From: Tannerella sp.
Lineage (GTDB): Bacteria > Bacteroidota > Bacteroidia > Bacteroidales > Tannerellaceae
Length of the DNA: 6,511 nucleotides
NCBI GenBank assembly: GCA_031268395.1
Contig: JAIRXI010000210.1
Coordinates: forward strand, 1-6,511
Direction: 5' to 3'
This document shows, one piece after another, positions 1 to 6,305 of the stretch. Every line of letters begins with the position of its first letter. The first letter of the stretch is position 1. The position numbers and the translations under genes were made by a program. The notes below the pieces were generated by a model, which saw only the letters and a program-made list of their open reading frames with translations, was not told the DNA's origin and did no database searches.

Positions 1-65
1 AGAGTCGGTCTTCCAAATTGTTTTTAGTGCGGATGTCGTTTTTGCCGTTTGAGATACCCTTGCCG

Positions 66-329
66 TTATCTGCTCTGGTTTCTGGCGGCCTTTTTTAGAG
101 GGAAACGTTTCAGAGCCTCGGTGATTTGGATGTCGATGTCGGTAAGTTGTTTGTCGAAGAAACTATCAAAATATATACTGTAAATAAGCGAGTTATATTT
201 GATATGTATGTTTTTCGTAAAACATTCGTGAAATAATGCCTGAAAAAGCGACTTTTTCCGAATGTGACATTTTATCTCGATACAACTAAATTCCTTCGTG
301 TCTTTGCGGCGTATTATCAACGCTGACAA
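66..329 (-). CDS. Doubtful small ORF, unknown function
   Basis: This is an 87-residue reading frame that could only start with TTG at 329; there is no ATG start. I do not recognise the product. The second half (FFDKQLTDIDIQITEALKRF) reads like real protein with an amphipathic helix, and the first half is Lys/Ile/Phe-rich, as AT-rich DNA gives by chance. A competing short frame on the same strand begins at an ATG (MSHSEKVAFSGIISRMFYEK) and stops after 25 residues. Two plausible peptides in different frames suggest a decayed gene or a noncoding repeat rather than a working gene. It lies downstream of the operon terminator and shares no overlap or coupling with the phage genes. Confidence 0.2.
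   Translation of the reverse strand: MSALIIRRKDTKEFSCIEIKCHIRKKSLFQALFHECFTKNIHIKYNSLIYSIYFDSFFDKQLTDIDIQITEALKRFPLKKAARNQSR
242..258. repeat. Short perfect inverted repeat
   Basis: GAAAAAG and CTTTTTC form a 7-bp perfect stem around a three-base CGA loop. Each strand ends in a run of five T, so it could act as a weak two-way terminator. The stem has only two G-C pairs and lies in AT-rich DNA, where such repeats arise by chance. The functional call is weak. Confidence 0.25.
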
Positions 330-363
330 TCACATGAAGAATTTATATATAAGCGTAAACATT

Positions 364-388
364 AAGCCCCCTGTGTAAATGGGGCCTT
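364..388 (-). terminator. Probable terminator of the leftward structural operon
   Basis: On the minus strand AAGGCCCC and GGGGGCTT pair as an 8-bp stem with one G-G mismatch around a nine-base loop. The core is four consecutive C-G pairs. The hairpin begins inside the stop codon of the rhomboid gene (TAA, 390-388) and is followed by a moderately T-rich stretch (AATGTTTA) rather than a full T-run. On the plus strand the same hairpin is followed by a TTTATTTTC run, so it may stop transcription from either side. Its place at the end of a compact operon supports the call; the weak T-tract lowers it. Confidence 0.45.
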
Positions 389-903
389 TATTTTCTCCCG
401 CAAGTATGAATTTTCCTGAAAGCGGCAAGGATCGTTCCGGAAAGCGCGCCCGCCAGCAGTGCGTATACGTGCAGGAGAAAATTGCTGTTTTCCTTCAGCG
501 CGCCGATGACCAGACCGGCAAATATGCTCATGACGAACAGGGCGAATTTTCTTCTGTCCACTATCTTCAGCTCCCTGCGCAGGGCGAGCAGTGCGAGGAA
601 GATCCCGATCATGGCATAGACCATGGCCGAAGCTCCCACCGTTGGCCTTTCGTGCATCGAAAGAAAAGAGGCCGCAAACCCGACTGCAATAATCAGGGCG
701 GAGAGCAGGTATCCGTTTACAGACTTTTCCAGCAAACGGAACATCCCGGCAAAGGCAAGCGAATTGACAAGCAGATGCATAATCCCGGCATGCTGAAACT
801 GGTATGTCAGGTGCGTCCACCAGGGCGAAGCGACGGTGTAGCCCGGCGACAGGTCAAAAAACAGATACACCGGGACAAAGGCAAAAAGAAAGAGGAACCT
901 CAT
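388..903 (-). CDS. Rhomboid-family intramembrane serine protease
   Basis: This 171-residue membrane protein should cleave transmembrane segments of other proteins inside the inner membrane. It aligns without gaps to the core of E. coli GlpG. SPWWTHLTYQFQHAG matches the L1-loop/helix-2 entry, and H38, H43 and N47 sit at the GlpG H145, H150 and N154 positions. G90-A-S92-A-MVYAMIG carries the nucleophile, and H145 in NFLLHVYALLAGALSG is the second half of the dyad. The usual GxSG motif has Ala in place of the last Gly. Six hydrophobic segments can be drawn at about 2-18, 41-57, 65-82, 89-108, 121-137 and 142-161, so this is a minimal six-helix rhomboid with no soluble domain. Its ATG lies 4 bases after the stop of the 891-residue structural gene, so the two are surely co-transcribed. 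Substrate and role in the phage are unknown. Family call is firm; activity is inferred. Confidence 0.9.
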   Translation of the reverse strand: MRFLFLFAFVPVYLFFDLSPGYTVASPWWTHLTYQFQHAGIMHLLVNSLAFAGMFRLLEKSVNGYLLSALIIAVGFAASFLSMHERPTVGASAMVYAMIGIFLALLALRRELKIVDRRKFALFVMSIFAGLVIGALKENSNFLLHVYALLAGALSGTILAAFRKIHTCGRK

Positions 904-907
904 CCGG

Positions 908-3583
908 TCATCGCATTTTTTCGTTGCCGTACTCCCTGCCGATCATGGATTCCAGCATGTAAATCCGGCTCCGCTCGTCCATCGAGGCCGTGAAGGAGAA
1001 CAGGAAACAGCGGAATTTGCTGCGGGCAAACAGTCCCATGTCGATGTCGCGGCAGTGGTCGCCGACGTTGCGGAAAAGGCCGCGCGTCAGGGCAAAGAAT
1101 ACGCCGTCGTTTGAATGGAGCGTCATAAACAGGGGCCGCTTTCCCCCGACCGGGCCGGCCAGACCGATGAACAGCCCCCTGAGGATCATCCTGTCCAGTT
1201 TCTTCACATCGCCTGTCCCCATGCGCAGCGGCCGCAGGACCAGGGCCACTCCCGCCAACAGCGTTTCGGAATGTCCGAAGTCCTTCAGCAGGTCGCCATC
1301 CTGCCCCGTCTGCCGTTCGGTGACGTACAGTTCCGGATATGTGTTTTTTGCGACGGTCCCGATCTGTTCCGTCGACCGGTAAAACATCTGCCCCGGCAGG
1401 CTGTACACGTAATTGAAGTCCGGCTCCCGGTCGCAGACGACCAGTTCCGATTCATACGGATTGTAGACGATCCGTTCAATCCCCTCCAGGCAGTCCCGGA
1501 ACGCTTTCGGGGGGCTTTTGAGGACCCCTTCGGCCGCTGCGGGAAATTCAGGCGAGATCGCAGGCGGTTCCTCTTCCAGCTGAGGCGAGATAAACTCGAC
1601 GGAGCGGCTGTTGATCATGGCCAGCCCGCGGCGCGAAACGAACACGACGCCGAAAGGCGTTTCACAGACTGCATCCGAGACCGGCACTTCTTCGGAAGCG
1701 GGCGACGAGAGAGTGGTGTATACGGCTTCCCCGTCGCCCGTGTTCAGCGTCCAGACGCCGTCGGTCGCAAACACGAACAGCGGATGCTGTCCGTAATTCT
1801 GGTCGGACACGGGCATGGCATTGGTCGCCAGCGCAAGGATGCGCCCGTCGCCCGCGCGGTAGACGTTCAGGCTGGGGAAAACGAACGGATTCTCCAGCTC
1901 CGATACCTTGAGCTTGCTGGATTCCCGCAAACGGACCGGGAGGTCTGTCACCCTGGCGGGAACCGCGTCTCCTTCCTGCAGGGCGGGAGGCCCGAGATCC
2001 CTGTCCAGATAAAAGGCGATATTCAGGGACCGGTGCGGTTTCAGGGGGACGCTGAACAGTTCGGTCCAGTCTTCCTCCGGATCCGCCTGATTCACTGCAT
2101 GGACGGTCATCCGCCGGGCGCGCGAATCGGGGTAGGAGAGCATGGACTGGAGGATCATTCTGTGATCCAGGTACCATATCGGCGGTCTGGAAAGCTCCGA
2201 ACAGAGGCGTTTTGTCAGACCGCCGACTTCGATTTCCACCTCCATGACCAGCAGGTCTTTTCCGGGAATGTTGATTTCGGGGCCTGCCGACCCGTTGTAT
2301 TCGTATACCCAGGAAAAGTAGCCGGCGCTGAAGCCTCTGAAAAAAGCAGTGCTGATGTCCGCCAGGTGCAGCCGGGAGTTGTAGACGTATGTTTTTTCCG
2401 CACCGGCGGCGTGGTGGGAAAACGGATCGTTGGGCAGCCGTTCGCGCGATTCGAGCGATCCGAGGAGGCGCATGTCGTCGGGGGTGTCCGGGAACGTCCA
2501 CGACCATGTCCCCGACAGGACAGATGCGTAATCCACGCTGTGAACCAGGTAAAAGCCGCCTTCATTTTCGATATGCTGCAGGACGCTTTCCGGAACTTCC
2601 GCAATCAGGTTGCAGTCATGCGTTCCTTCGAGAGGGTTGAAGCTAAAATCCTTCCGTATGTTTTCGATATTCGAGACGCCGAGGGGGAGAGACATGAAGA
2701 TGTCCAGCGACCTTACAAGTTCCTTCCATTCGGGCGGCGGGGAGAGCAGCGAACCTCTACTTGCAATAATGTAAAAACCGTTGATTGTTACCGAACTGTA
2801 CCCGCCCATGATCTGTTGGACGTTGTTCACGACGTAGCGTGTTTTTTTAGCATCCAGGATGTTGTTCCGCGGCATAATCAACACGGGCGGGGACATTTTC
2901 ACGAGCGAACCGTCGTACAGTCGCCAGGCATATCTTAGCAGCCGCGCGTCGAACAGGGCGCTGCCGACCGGAGCCAGAATAAACGTTTCATCTATGGTAT
3001 GAACGTCGTCTTTATAATCCGCGTTGATATTCGCCCCGTTTACATACGCGTCCATGGCCTTGTTTACCAGTGCGATGGTGTATTCCTCGAATTTTTGTAC
3101 CGAAAACGGACTGCCGTATTCCCAGGGATAGGGATATACCAGTTCGCTCCTGTCCACCGACATCAGGCGGAGATACGGTATTTCGGGCAGTTCTCCGAGA
3201 AAGACATAGTCTCCGTCGCGGAACAGCAGGTAATAAATACTGTTTTCCGTCACGATGGAAACCGTGTTGCCGATCTGTTCCAGTCCGGTGATCCGTCCGG
3301 AGATGTCCGTAATTTTTACAGCCTTCGCGTCCCTGATTTTCCAGTAGACGGCCGCGGCTGCGGTTTCGGTTTTTTGAACGGTACCCAGCCAGTTTTCATA
3401 ATCTCCGCTGCGATGCACAAAAACCGTGTCGTAGCGTCCGGCCAGCGTCTGCAGGTGTTTCCTCGGCGCGACGGGCTGCAGGGCGCCATTCTTGAGACGG
3501 AGGTTGATCAGTTCGCAGCAGTCCCCGTCCCGGTAGACTGAAGAGGTCGTGATGCCGCTGAAGGCCGTCTGTATTCGTTCCAT
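908..3583 (-). CDS. Phage tail / portal-associated structural protein
   Basis: This 891-residue protein is predicted to be part of the virion, most likely the tail hub or nozzle that joins the portal. It resembles a large uncharacterised family in Bacteroidetes phages. Features recalled from that family are an N-terminal GITTSSVYRDGDCCELINLR (residues 10-29) followed by VAPRK, and a beta-strand block PLFVFATDGVWTL (601-613). Then come TPFGVVFVSRRGLAMI (642-657), an NPYESELVV...YVYSLPGQMFYRS segment, and a C-terminal stretch with DVKKLDRMILRGLF. The repeated hydrophobic-strand/turn pattern suggests a beta-propeller-like fold, as proposed for P22 gp10-type and T7 gp12-type tail tube proteins; that is inference from pattern alone. 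There is no signal peptide or membrane helix. The ATG at 3583 gives the family-typical N-terminus. It follows the portal ORFs by 84 bases and leads into the rhomboid gene 4 bases later. A 607-codon open frame on the opposite strand is a composition effect. Confidence 0.75.
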   Translation of the reverse strand: MERIQTAFSGITTSSVYRDGDCCELINLRLKNGALQPVAPRKHLQTLAGRYDTVFVHRSGDYENWLGTVQKTETAAAAVYWKIRDAKAVKITDISGRITGLEQIGNTVSIVTENSIYYLLFRDGDYVFLGELPEIPYLRLMSVDRSELVYPYPWEYGSPFSVQKFEEYTIALVNKAMDAYVNGANINADYKDDVHTIDETFILAPVGSALFDARLLRYAWRLYDGSLVKMSPPVLIMPRNNILDAKKTRYVVNNVQQIMGGYSSVTINGFYIIASRGSLLSPPPEWKELVRSLDIFMSLPLGVSNIENIRKDFSFNPLEGTHDCNLIAEVPESVLQHIENEGGFYLVHSVDYASVLSGTWSWTFPDTPDDMRLLGSLESRERLPNDPFSHHAAGAEKTYVYNSRLHLADISTAFFRGFSAGYFSWVYEYNGSAGPEINIPGKDLLVMEVEIEVGGLTKRLCSELSRPPIWYLDHRMILQSMLSYPDSRARRMTVHAVNQADPEEDWTELFSVPLKPHRSLNIAFYLDRDLGPPALQEGDAVPARVTDLPVRLRESSKLKVSELENPFVFPSLNVYRAGDGRILALATNAMPVSDQNYGQHPLFVFATDGVWTLNTGDGEAVYTTLSSPASEEVPVSDAVCETPFGVVFVSRRGLAMINSRSVEFISPQLEEEPPAISPEFPAAAEGVLKSPPKAFRDCLEGIERIVYNPYESELVVCDREPDFNYVYSLPGQMFYRSTEQIGTVAKNTYPELYVTERQTGQDGDLLKDFGHSETLLAGVALVLRPLRMGTGDVKKLDRMILRGLFIGLAGPVGGKRPLFMTLHSNDGVFFALTRGLFRNVGDHCRDIDMGLFARSKFRCFLFSFTASMDERSRIYMLESMIGREYGNEKMR

Positions 3584-3596
3584 GTTACTTGTTACT
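3583..3596 (-). repeat. 7-base tandem repeat touching the start codon
   Basis: On the minus strand AGTAACA occurs twice in direct tandem, and the last A is the first base of the ATG of the 891-residue structural gene. No Shine-Dalgarno sequence precedes the ATG, which is normal for Bacteroidetes. Changes in copy number would leave the coding frame intact but alter the leader next to the start. Confidence 0.6.
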
Positions 3597-3667
3597 GATT
3601 AATGACTTGCGTCGACTTAAAATCCCTGCCGTCTCCAAATTCATCCTTTTCCCGCACCCCGTCACGC
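3597..3667. other. Gap between portal C-part and tail gene
   Basis: These bases lie between two co-directional structural genes. I see no hairpin with a T-tract and no convincing promoter. The nearest match to TAnnTTTG on the minus strand is TGAATTTG, with one mismatch and no -33 partner. The tail gene is therefore probably transcribed by read-through. In related phages capsid and head genes commonly follow the portal; none fits here. Confidence 0.4.
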
Positions 3668-4066
3668 TTAATTGCGAATCATTTTCCGCACGGCAGGATT
3701 TGTCTGCTGTTCAAGCGCGCCGGCGATTTCCGGAGGCACCATGCCCTGTCCTCCCATTCCTGCGGCGCCGCCCGCCAGCATTTCCTGTTCCCGGCTTCTC
3801 ACCGACTGCAACAGTTTGTCGGCAAACGGGAAAGCCCCGTTCTCCAGCAGTTCCGTCAGCGTCACCTGCCCCGCCTGGAACAGCTGCATCAGGAAATCAT
3901 TCATGATCATGCGATACGCGGGCGTCTCCGTACTCTCGGCTATTGACAGGTCGAACTCCGCATTGCGCACCTTCTCCGGGTCATACAGCATCGCCTCCGA
4001 ACGGTTCCGCCCGCCGGCAATCGTGATATACCGCGGCTCGGTATAAAACTGCTGAATCAGCTTCAT
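3668..4066 (-). CDS. Portal protein, C-terminal part as separate ORF
   Basis: This 132-residue ORF starts with MKLIQQFYTEPRYITIAGG, followed by LYDPEKVRNAEFDLSIAEST (28-47), and TPAYRMIMNDFLMQLFQAGQ, TELLENGAFPF and DKLLQSVRSREQEM (83-96). I recall this series as the continuous C-terminal region of Bacteroidetes-phage portal proteins, directly after the part that ends the upstream ORF. A Gly/Met-rich linker (about 99-109) and an Asn/Gln-rich tail close it. Its ATG overlaps the upstream stop as ATGA (4066-4063), so translation is likely coupled by termination and reinitiation. Either the portal is made as two polypeptides, or a small indel split the gene and this is a fragment. No slippery heptamer for programmed frameshifting is evident. 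It might alternatively be an independent head-completion protein, but the motif continuity argues against that. Confidence 0.75.
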   Translation of the reverse strand: MKLIQQFYTEPRYITIAGGRNRSEAMLYDPEKVRNAEFDLSIAESTETPAYRMIMNDFLMQLFQAGQVTLTELLENGAFPFADKLLQSVRSREQEMLAGGAAGMGGQGMVPPEIAGALEQQTNPAVRKMIRN

Positions 4067-5661
4067 GTTCTTCGTACACGTTCCTCGCGCAGTTCGCGGT
4101 ACGCCTCGAACAGCTCCGTCAGCGACGTCGTCGCGTTCTGCGTCTGCTGCATGTACAGCGCTGCCGGCGTGCCCGCCGACGGCGTCTTCCCCTGCAGCGC
4201 GCCCTGCACGCCCGAAACATCTTCCAGCATTTTCAACTGTATCGACAGCAGTTCCGTCAGTCCAAGCTGCGTCGAACCGGCAAAAATCTGCTGCGGAGCC
4301 GGCACGCCCGGCTTGCCGGTATAGATAACCATTCCGTTATACCGGTACCATTTATCCGCAAATTCTTCGGGCGACATGCCCTCCGGTATCGACTCCTCGT
4401 GAACCAGAAGCACTCCCTTGGCCGATGCCCGCGTCACAAAATCCTGCATCATGACCAGCCGGTTAATCAGCCGCTGCTGGTCGATAAAACCCTCCACAAA
4501 CGCATACGCCTGCCCGTTATAGAACGGATAGATCCGGAGCGAATACGGATGGCTCCCGTGCCAGTACGGTGTCTCCCCCTCCTTCAGCACGTCGCCCGTC
4601 GGAGACAGGTAGTAATAATACCAGTAATTGTCTATAAACCACTGATATTCTATCATCTTCATATCTTCGGGTGCCACTCCTGCCGCCGCCTGCGTCTCCA
4701 CCCGGAGCCGGTTTTCCTGCGCCAGCGACGCCTCTTCGGACAGTTCCGCCCTGTAAAAGTCGCCCGTCAGCCGGTCGTGCACCAGCAGCCGCTCCCTGCT
4801 CTCCTTTTTCCACACCTCAATCACCCGGCACCGCACCGGATCGTCGGGCAGGAAAAACTGCAAATCCTTCTTCGTGTCTTCCGCCAGCGTTTCGTTTACG
4901 TAACCTATCGTTTCTTCCCGGTCGCAGTGGCGGTAAATCTCCCGGATCCGTTCCGCCTTTTCCGGAGAGCCTTCCGCAAACTGCGCCATCACATCGTACA
5001 GCCCCACGTCATAAATCTCCCCGATCAGATGACAGTCCCAGTGACGGGGATCGTTCATGTGGCCGTCAAAAAACAGATGATTGGGGTTTACCAGATCCGT
5101 CCACACGTCCATCTTCCCGTTCCGCCAGCCGAACGTCGAACGGAAGGCCGACAGGCCCGCAATCAGGAAATACTGAAAGTTGGCGCTGTCCAGGCCCCAC
5201 ATCCTGTTGAGCTGGTACACGTACTGCATGGCCGACGACATCACCTCCCCCCTGCTCTGCTCGTCGCGATCCCTCGCAATGCAGACCGGTTCCGTACGCA
5301 TCGACTGGAATACCCCCGACACCGAGCGCACAATCCCCCGCATCCGGTTGTTCGTCACCGGCGAGTTTCCCTGCTCCTCGATGCTCTGCCGTTCGGTCAT
5401 CCGCCGGCAGCCCACTCTTACCGTGTCGCCCCACTGATCCCCGAACACATACATCCTGTTGCGTTCGATCTTCCTCCGGAAATCATCCAGCGCGCTCCAC
5501 GCATGAAAGGCGTCCATCAGCACCGCACTGTTTTTCCGGAGCGCGTCTCCGTTTCGTGCCGTATCAATCGGCTCCCGCTTCCGCGACTTCGATTTCGGAA
5601 AATACTTGCCCGACAGTTTCGGATTCGCTTTCCTCACTCCTCCATTCCTCCATTTCTCCAT
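4063..5661 (-). CDS. Phage portal protein, N-terminal and core part
   Basis: The predicted 532-residue product is the portal subunit, which forms the ring through which DNA enters and leaves the capsid. Recalled family marks are AFHAWSALDDFRRKIERNRMYVFGDQWGD (about residues 51-79), NNRMRGIVRSVSGVF (104-118), EPVCIARDRDEQ (124-135), FYNGQAYAFVEGFIDQQRLINRL (middle) and the terminal VQGALQGKTPSAGTPAALYMQQTQNATTSLTELFEAYREL. After that point the family normally continues, but here translation stops at VRRT and the rest is in the next ORF. The reading frame is open back to 6042, yet that extension crosses the divergent control region and has no family resemblance, so I place the start at ATG 5661. 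The first 30-odd residues are Lys/Arg-rich and partly made by an octamer repeat. A later start at M49 (5517), just before the conserved region, is possible. No terminase gene precedes it. Confidence 0.85.
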   Translation of the reverse strand: MEKWRNGGVRKANPKLSGKYFPKSKSRKREPIDTARNGDALRKNSAVLMDAFHAWSALDDFRRKIERNRMYVFGDQWGDTVRVGCRRMTERQSIEEQGNSPVTNNRMRGIVRSVSGVFQSMRTEPVCIARDRDEQSRGEVMSSAMQYVYQLNRMWGLDSANFQYFLIAGLSAFRSTFGWRNGKMDVWTDLVNPNHLFFDGHMNDPRHWDCHLIGEIYDVGLYDVMAQFAEGSPEKAERIREIYRHCDREETIGYVNETLAEDTKKDLQFFLPDDPVRCRVIEVWKKESRERLLVHDRLTGDFYRAELSEEASLAQENRLRVETQAAAGVAPEDMKMIEYQWFIDNYWYYYYLSPTGDVLKEGETPYWHGSHPYSLRIYPFYNGQAYAFVEGFIDQQRLINRLVMMQDFVTRASAKGVLLVHEESIPEGMSPEEFADKWYRYNGMVIYTGKPGVPAPQQIFAGSTQLGLTELLSIQLKMLEDVSGVQGALQGKTPSAGTPAALYMQQTQNATTSLTELFEAYRELREERVRRT

Positions 5662-5669
5662 TTCCACAC
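5630..5669 (-). repeat. Degenerate 8-base tandem repeat at the portal start
   Basis: Five consecutive octamers read on the minus strand as GTGTGGAA, ATGGAGAA, ATGGAGGA, ATGGAGGA and GTGAGGAA. The middle three are near-identical and each begins with ATG, placing possible start codons in all three frames. Only the first (5661) is in frame with the portal, together with the GTG of the last unit. Adding or losing one unit would change which ATG is in frame. Confidence 0.75.
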
Positions 5670-5718
5670 TTGTCTGTTGACTGTAAAACCCCCAAAAAAA
5701 GGCATTACCCGCCAATTC

Positions 5719-5736
5719 GGTTAACCTTCGCGCGAA
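5719..5736. promoter_or_regulatory. Two adjoining palindromes, operator-like
   Basis: GGTTAACC (8 bases, perfect) is directly followed by TTCGCGCGAA (10 bases, perfect) and an A8 tract. Two back-to-back dyads in a divergent promoter region resemble binding sites for a dimeric repressor. No regulator gene is in view, so the function is inferred from symmetry and position only. Confidence 0.35.
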
Positions 5737-5798
5737 AAAAAAGGCTCCGTATAGAAAACTGTTCCGGCGGGAAACGTATCGGGCGCAGGAGGACGCCC

Positions 5799-5806
5799 TA
5801 CCTTTG
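5799..5806 (+). promoter_or_regulatory. Candidate Bacteroidetes -7 promoter element
   Basis: TACCTTTG matches the Bacteroidetes sigma-factor consensus TAnnTTTG exactly and is followed by GCCGTGAAAG. Transcription would start near 5812, giving a leader of roughly 60 bases before the ATG at 5872. No TTTG-type -33 element is visible at the usual 19-23 base distance, which weakens the call. It would drive the two rightward genes. Confidence 0.4.
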
Positions 5807-5847
5807 CCGTGAAAGCGGATCGCGAAAAACGGCGCGGCTGGCGGGCA

Positions 5848-5867
5848 ATGATAAGTAATGATAAGTA
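5848..5867 (+). repeat. 10-base tandem repeat before a start codon
   Basis: ATGATAAGTA occurs twice in tandem and runs into ATGAATGATGAACGG, so several ATG and TGA triplets crowd the start of the rightward gene. The closest ATGs to the open frame are 5872 and 5875. The motif shares AAGTAA with the leader repeat of the 891-residue structural gene. Confidence 0.6.
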
Positions 5868-5871
5868 ATGA

Positions 5872-6279
5872 ATGATGAACGGTTCGGGTAAAAAGGGGCC
5901 GGCGCGTGTGATCGCCGGGGATTTCCGGGAGCTTTGCGGATGGATGCGCGACTGGATGTTTTACAGGCGGCAGTCGGTCAGGATGTCGCTGGCGATCCGC
6001 CTGGCGGATATGAAACAGCGGGCTTTTAACAGGCAGTACCATGTGATGATCATGGCGCTGCCGCAGGGCGAACGGCTGGTGTCGGTAAGCAGGCAGGAGA
6101 TGCAGGCCTTTAAACGTAAAGGATGGCTGCCGCGGAAAGCGGGACGGCTGGAACTGGAGAGGTCGGTCTTCTATTCAACGCCCCTGAACCGGAATAACCG
6201 CTCAACGGGAAAGGAACGTGCGGCGGCACGGGAAAAGTATCTGCGGTATGCCTGCCGGTACGGAAGGGTATTTAAATGA
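5872..6279 (+). CDS. Small very basic phage protein, unknown function
   Basis: This 135-residue protein contains 31 Lys/Arg against 10 Asp/Glu, which suggests nucleic-acid binding. There is an amphipathic N-terminal helix (LCGWMRDWMFYRRQSVRM, about 21-38). A middle block follows: AIRLADMKQRAFNRQYHVMIM, then GERLVSVSRQEMQAFKRKGW, then ERSVFYSTPL (about 96-105). I recall the same order (AxxxAn-kxxxxxxx-YxV, a short strand pair, fYsTPl) in small proteins of Bacteroidetes phages, including crAss-like ones, none with a known function. It has no membrane segment, signal peptide or catalytic motif. The start is ATG 5872, with ATG 5875 as an equal choice; both follow a tandem repeat. It is the first gene of the rightward unit, is transcribed away from the portal operon, and is followed 110 bases later by another small phage gene. 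Confidence 0.75.
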   Translation: MMNGSGKKGPARVIAGDFRELCGWMRDWMFYRRQSVRMSLAIRLADMKQRAFNRQYHVMIMALPQGERLVSVSRQEMQAFKRKGWLPRKAGRLELERSVFYSTPLNRNNRSTGKERAAAREKYLRYACRYGRVFK

Positions 6280-6305
6280 GGACCGGGGAGGAACGGAATT
6301 TAACG

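Larger units (their letters stand above)
1..360. other. AT-rich left end without a recognisable gene
   Basis: This stretch is clearly richer in A and T than the rest of the window and lies beyond the probable terminator of the leftward operon. The only open frame of any length is the doubtful minus-strand ORF at 66-329. Minus-strand bases 1-45 also read as a plausible peptide (GKGISNGKNDIRTKNNLEDRL), one frame away from that ORF. This could be a fragment of an interrupted gene, but it has no start codon in view and follows a stop. The composition change suggests non-phage DNA, a different module, or a dispersed host repeat. I cannot decide between these. Confidence 0.5.
5662..5871. other. Divergent intergenic control region
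   Basis: About 210 bases separate the leftward portal gene from the rightward small-protein gene. It holds C5A7 (5689-5700), an A8 tract (5735-5742), two adjoining palindromes, one rightward promoter candidate and a tandem repeat before the rightward start. I see no good TAnnTTTG match for the leftward operon; the best is TACGTTTC (5778-5771 on the minus strand), with one mismatch. The region is the natural place for divergent promoters, but only the rightward one has sequence support. Confidence 0.5.

Noticed and set aside
379..993. 204-codon plus-strand frame over the rhomboid gene
   Set aside because: Antisense to a gene with a clear GlpG alignment; the product has no coherent hydrophobic or domain pattern.
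1662..2507. 281-codon minus-strand frame inside the 891-residue gene
   Set aside because: Same strand, different frame, Arg/Pro-rich shadow with no motif.
1115..2938. 607-codon open frame on the plus strand
   Set aside because: It lies fully antisense to the well-supported 891-residue gene and reads as a Arg/His/Gly/Pro-rich product without domains, as expected from the GC-rich complement of a real gene.
4040..4100. Programmed -1 frameshift joining the two portal ORFs
   Set aside because: The frame relation would allow it, but no X-XXY-YYZ slippery heptamer or strong following hairpin is visible; coupled reinitiation at ATGA or a simple split is more likely.
4399..5724. 441-codon open frame on the plus strand
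   Set aside because: It is antisense to the portal gene, rich in His/Pro/Arg and without recognisable motifs; a composition effect.
5662..6042. 127-residue N-terminal extension of the portal frame
   Set aside because: It crosses the control region and runs antisense to the basic protein gene. It has no family resemblance, and the conserved portal region begins well after the ATG at 5661.
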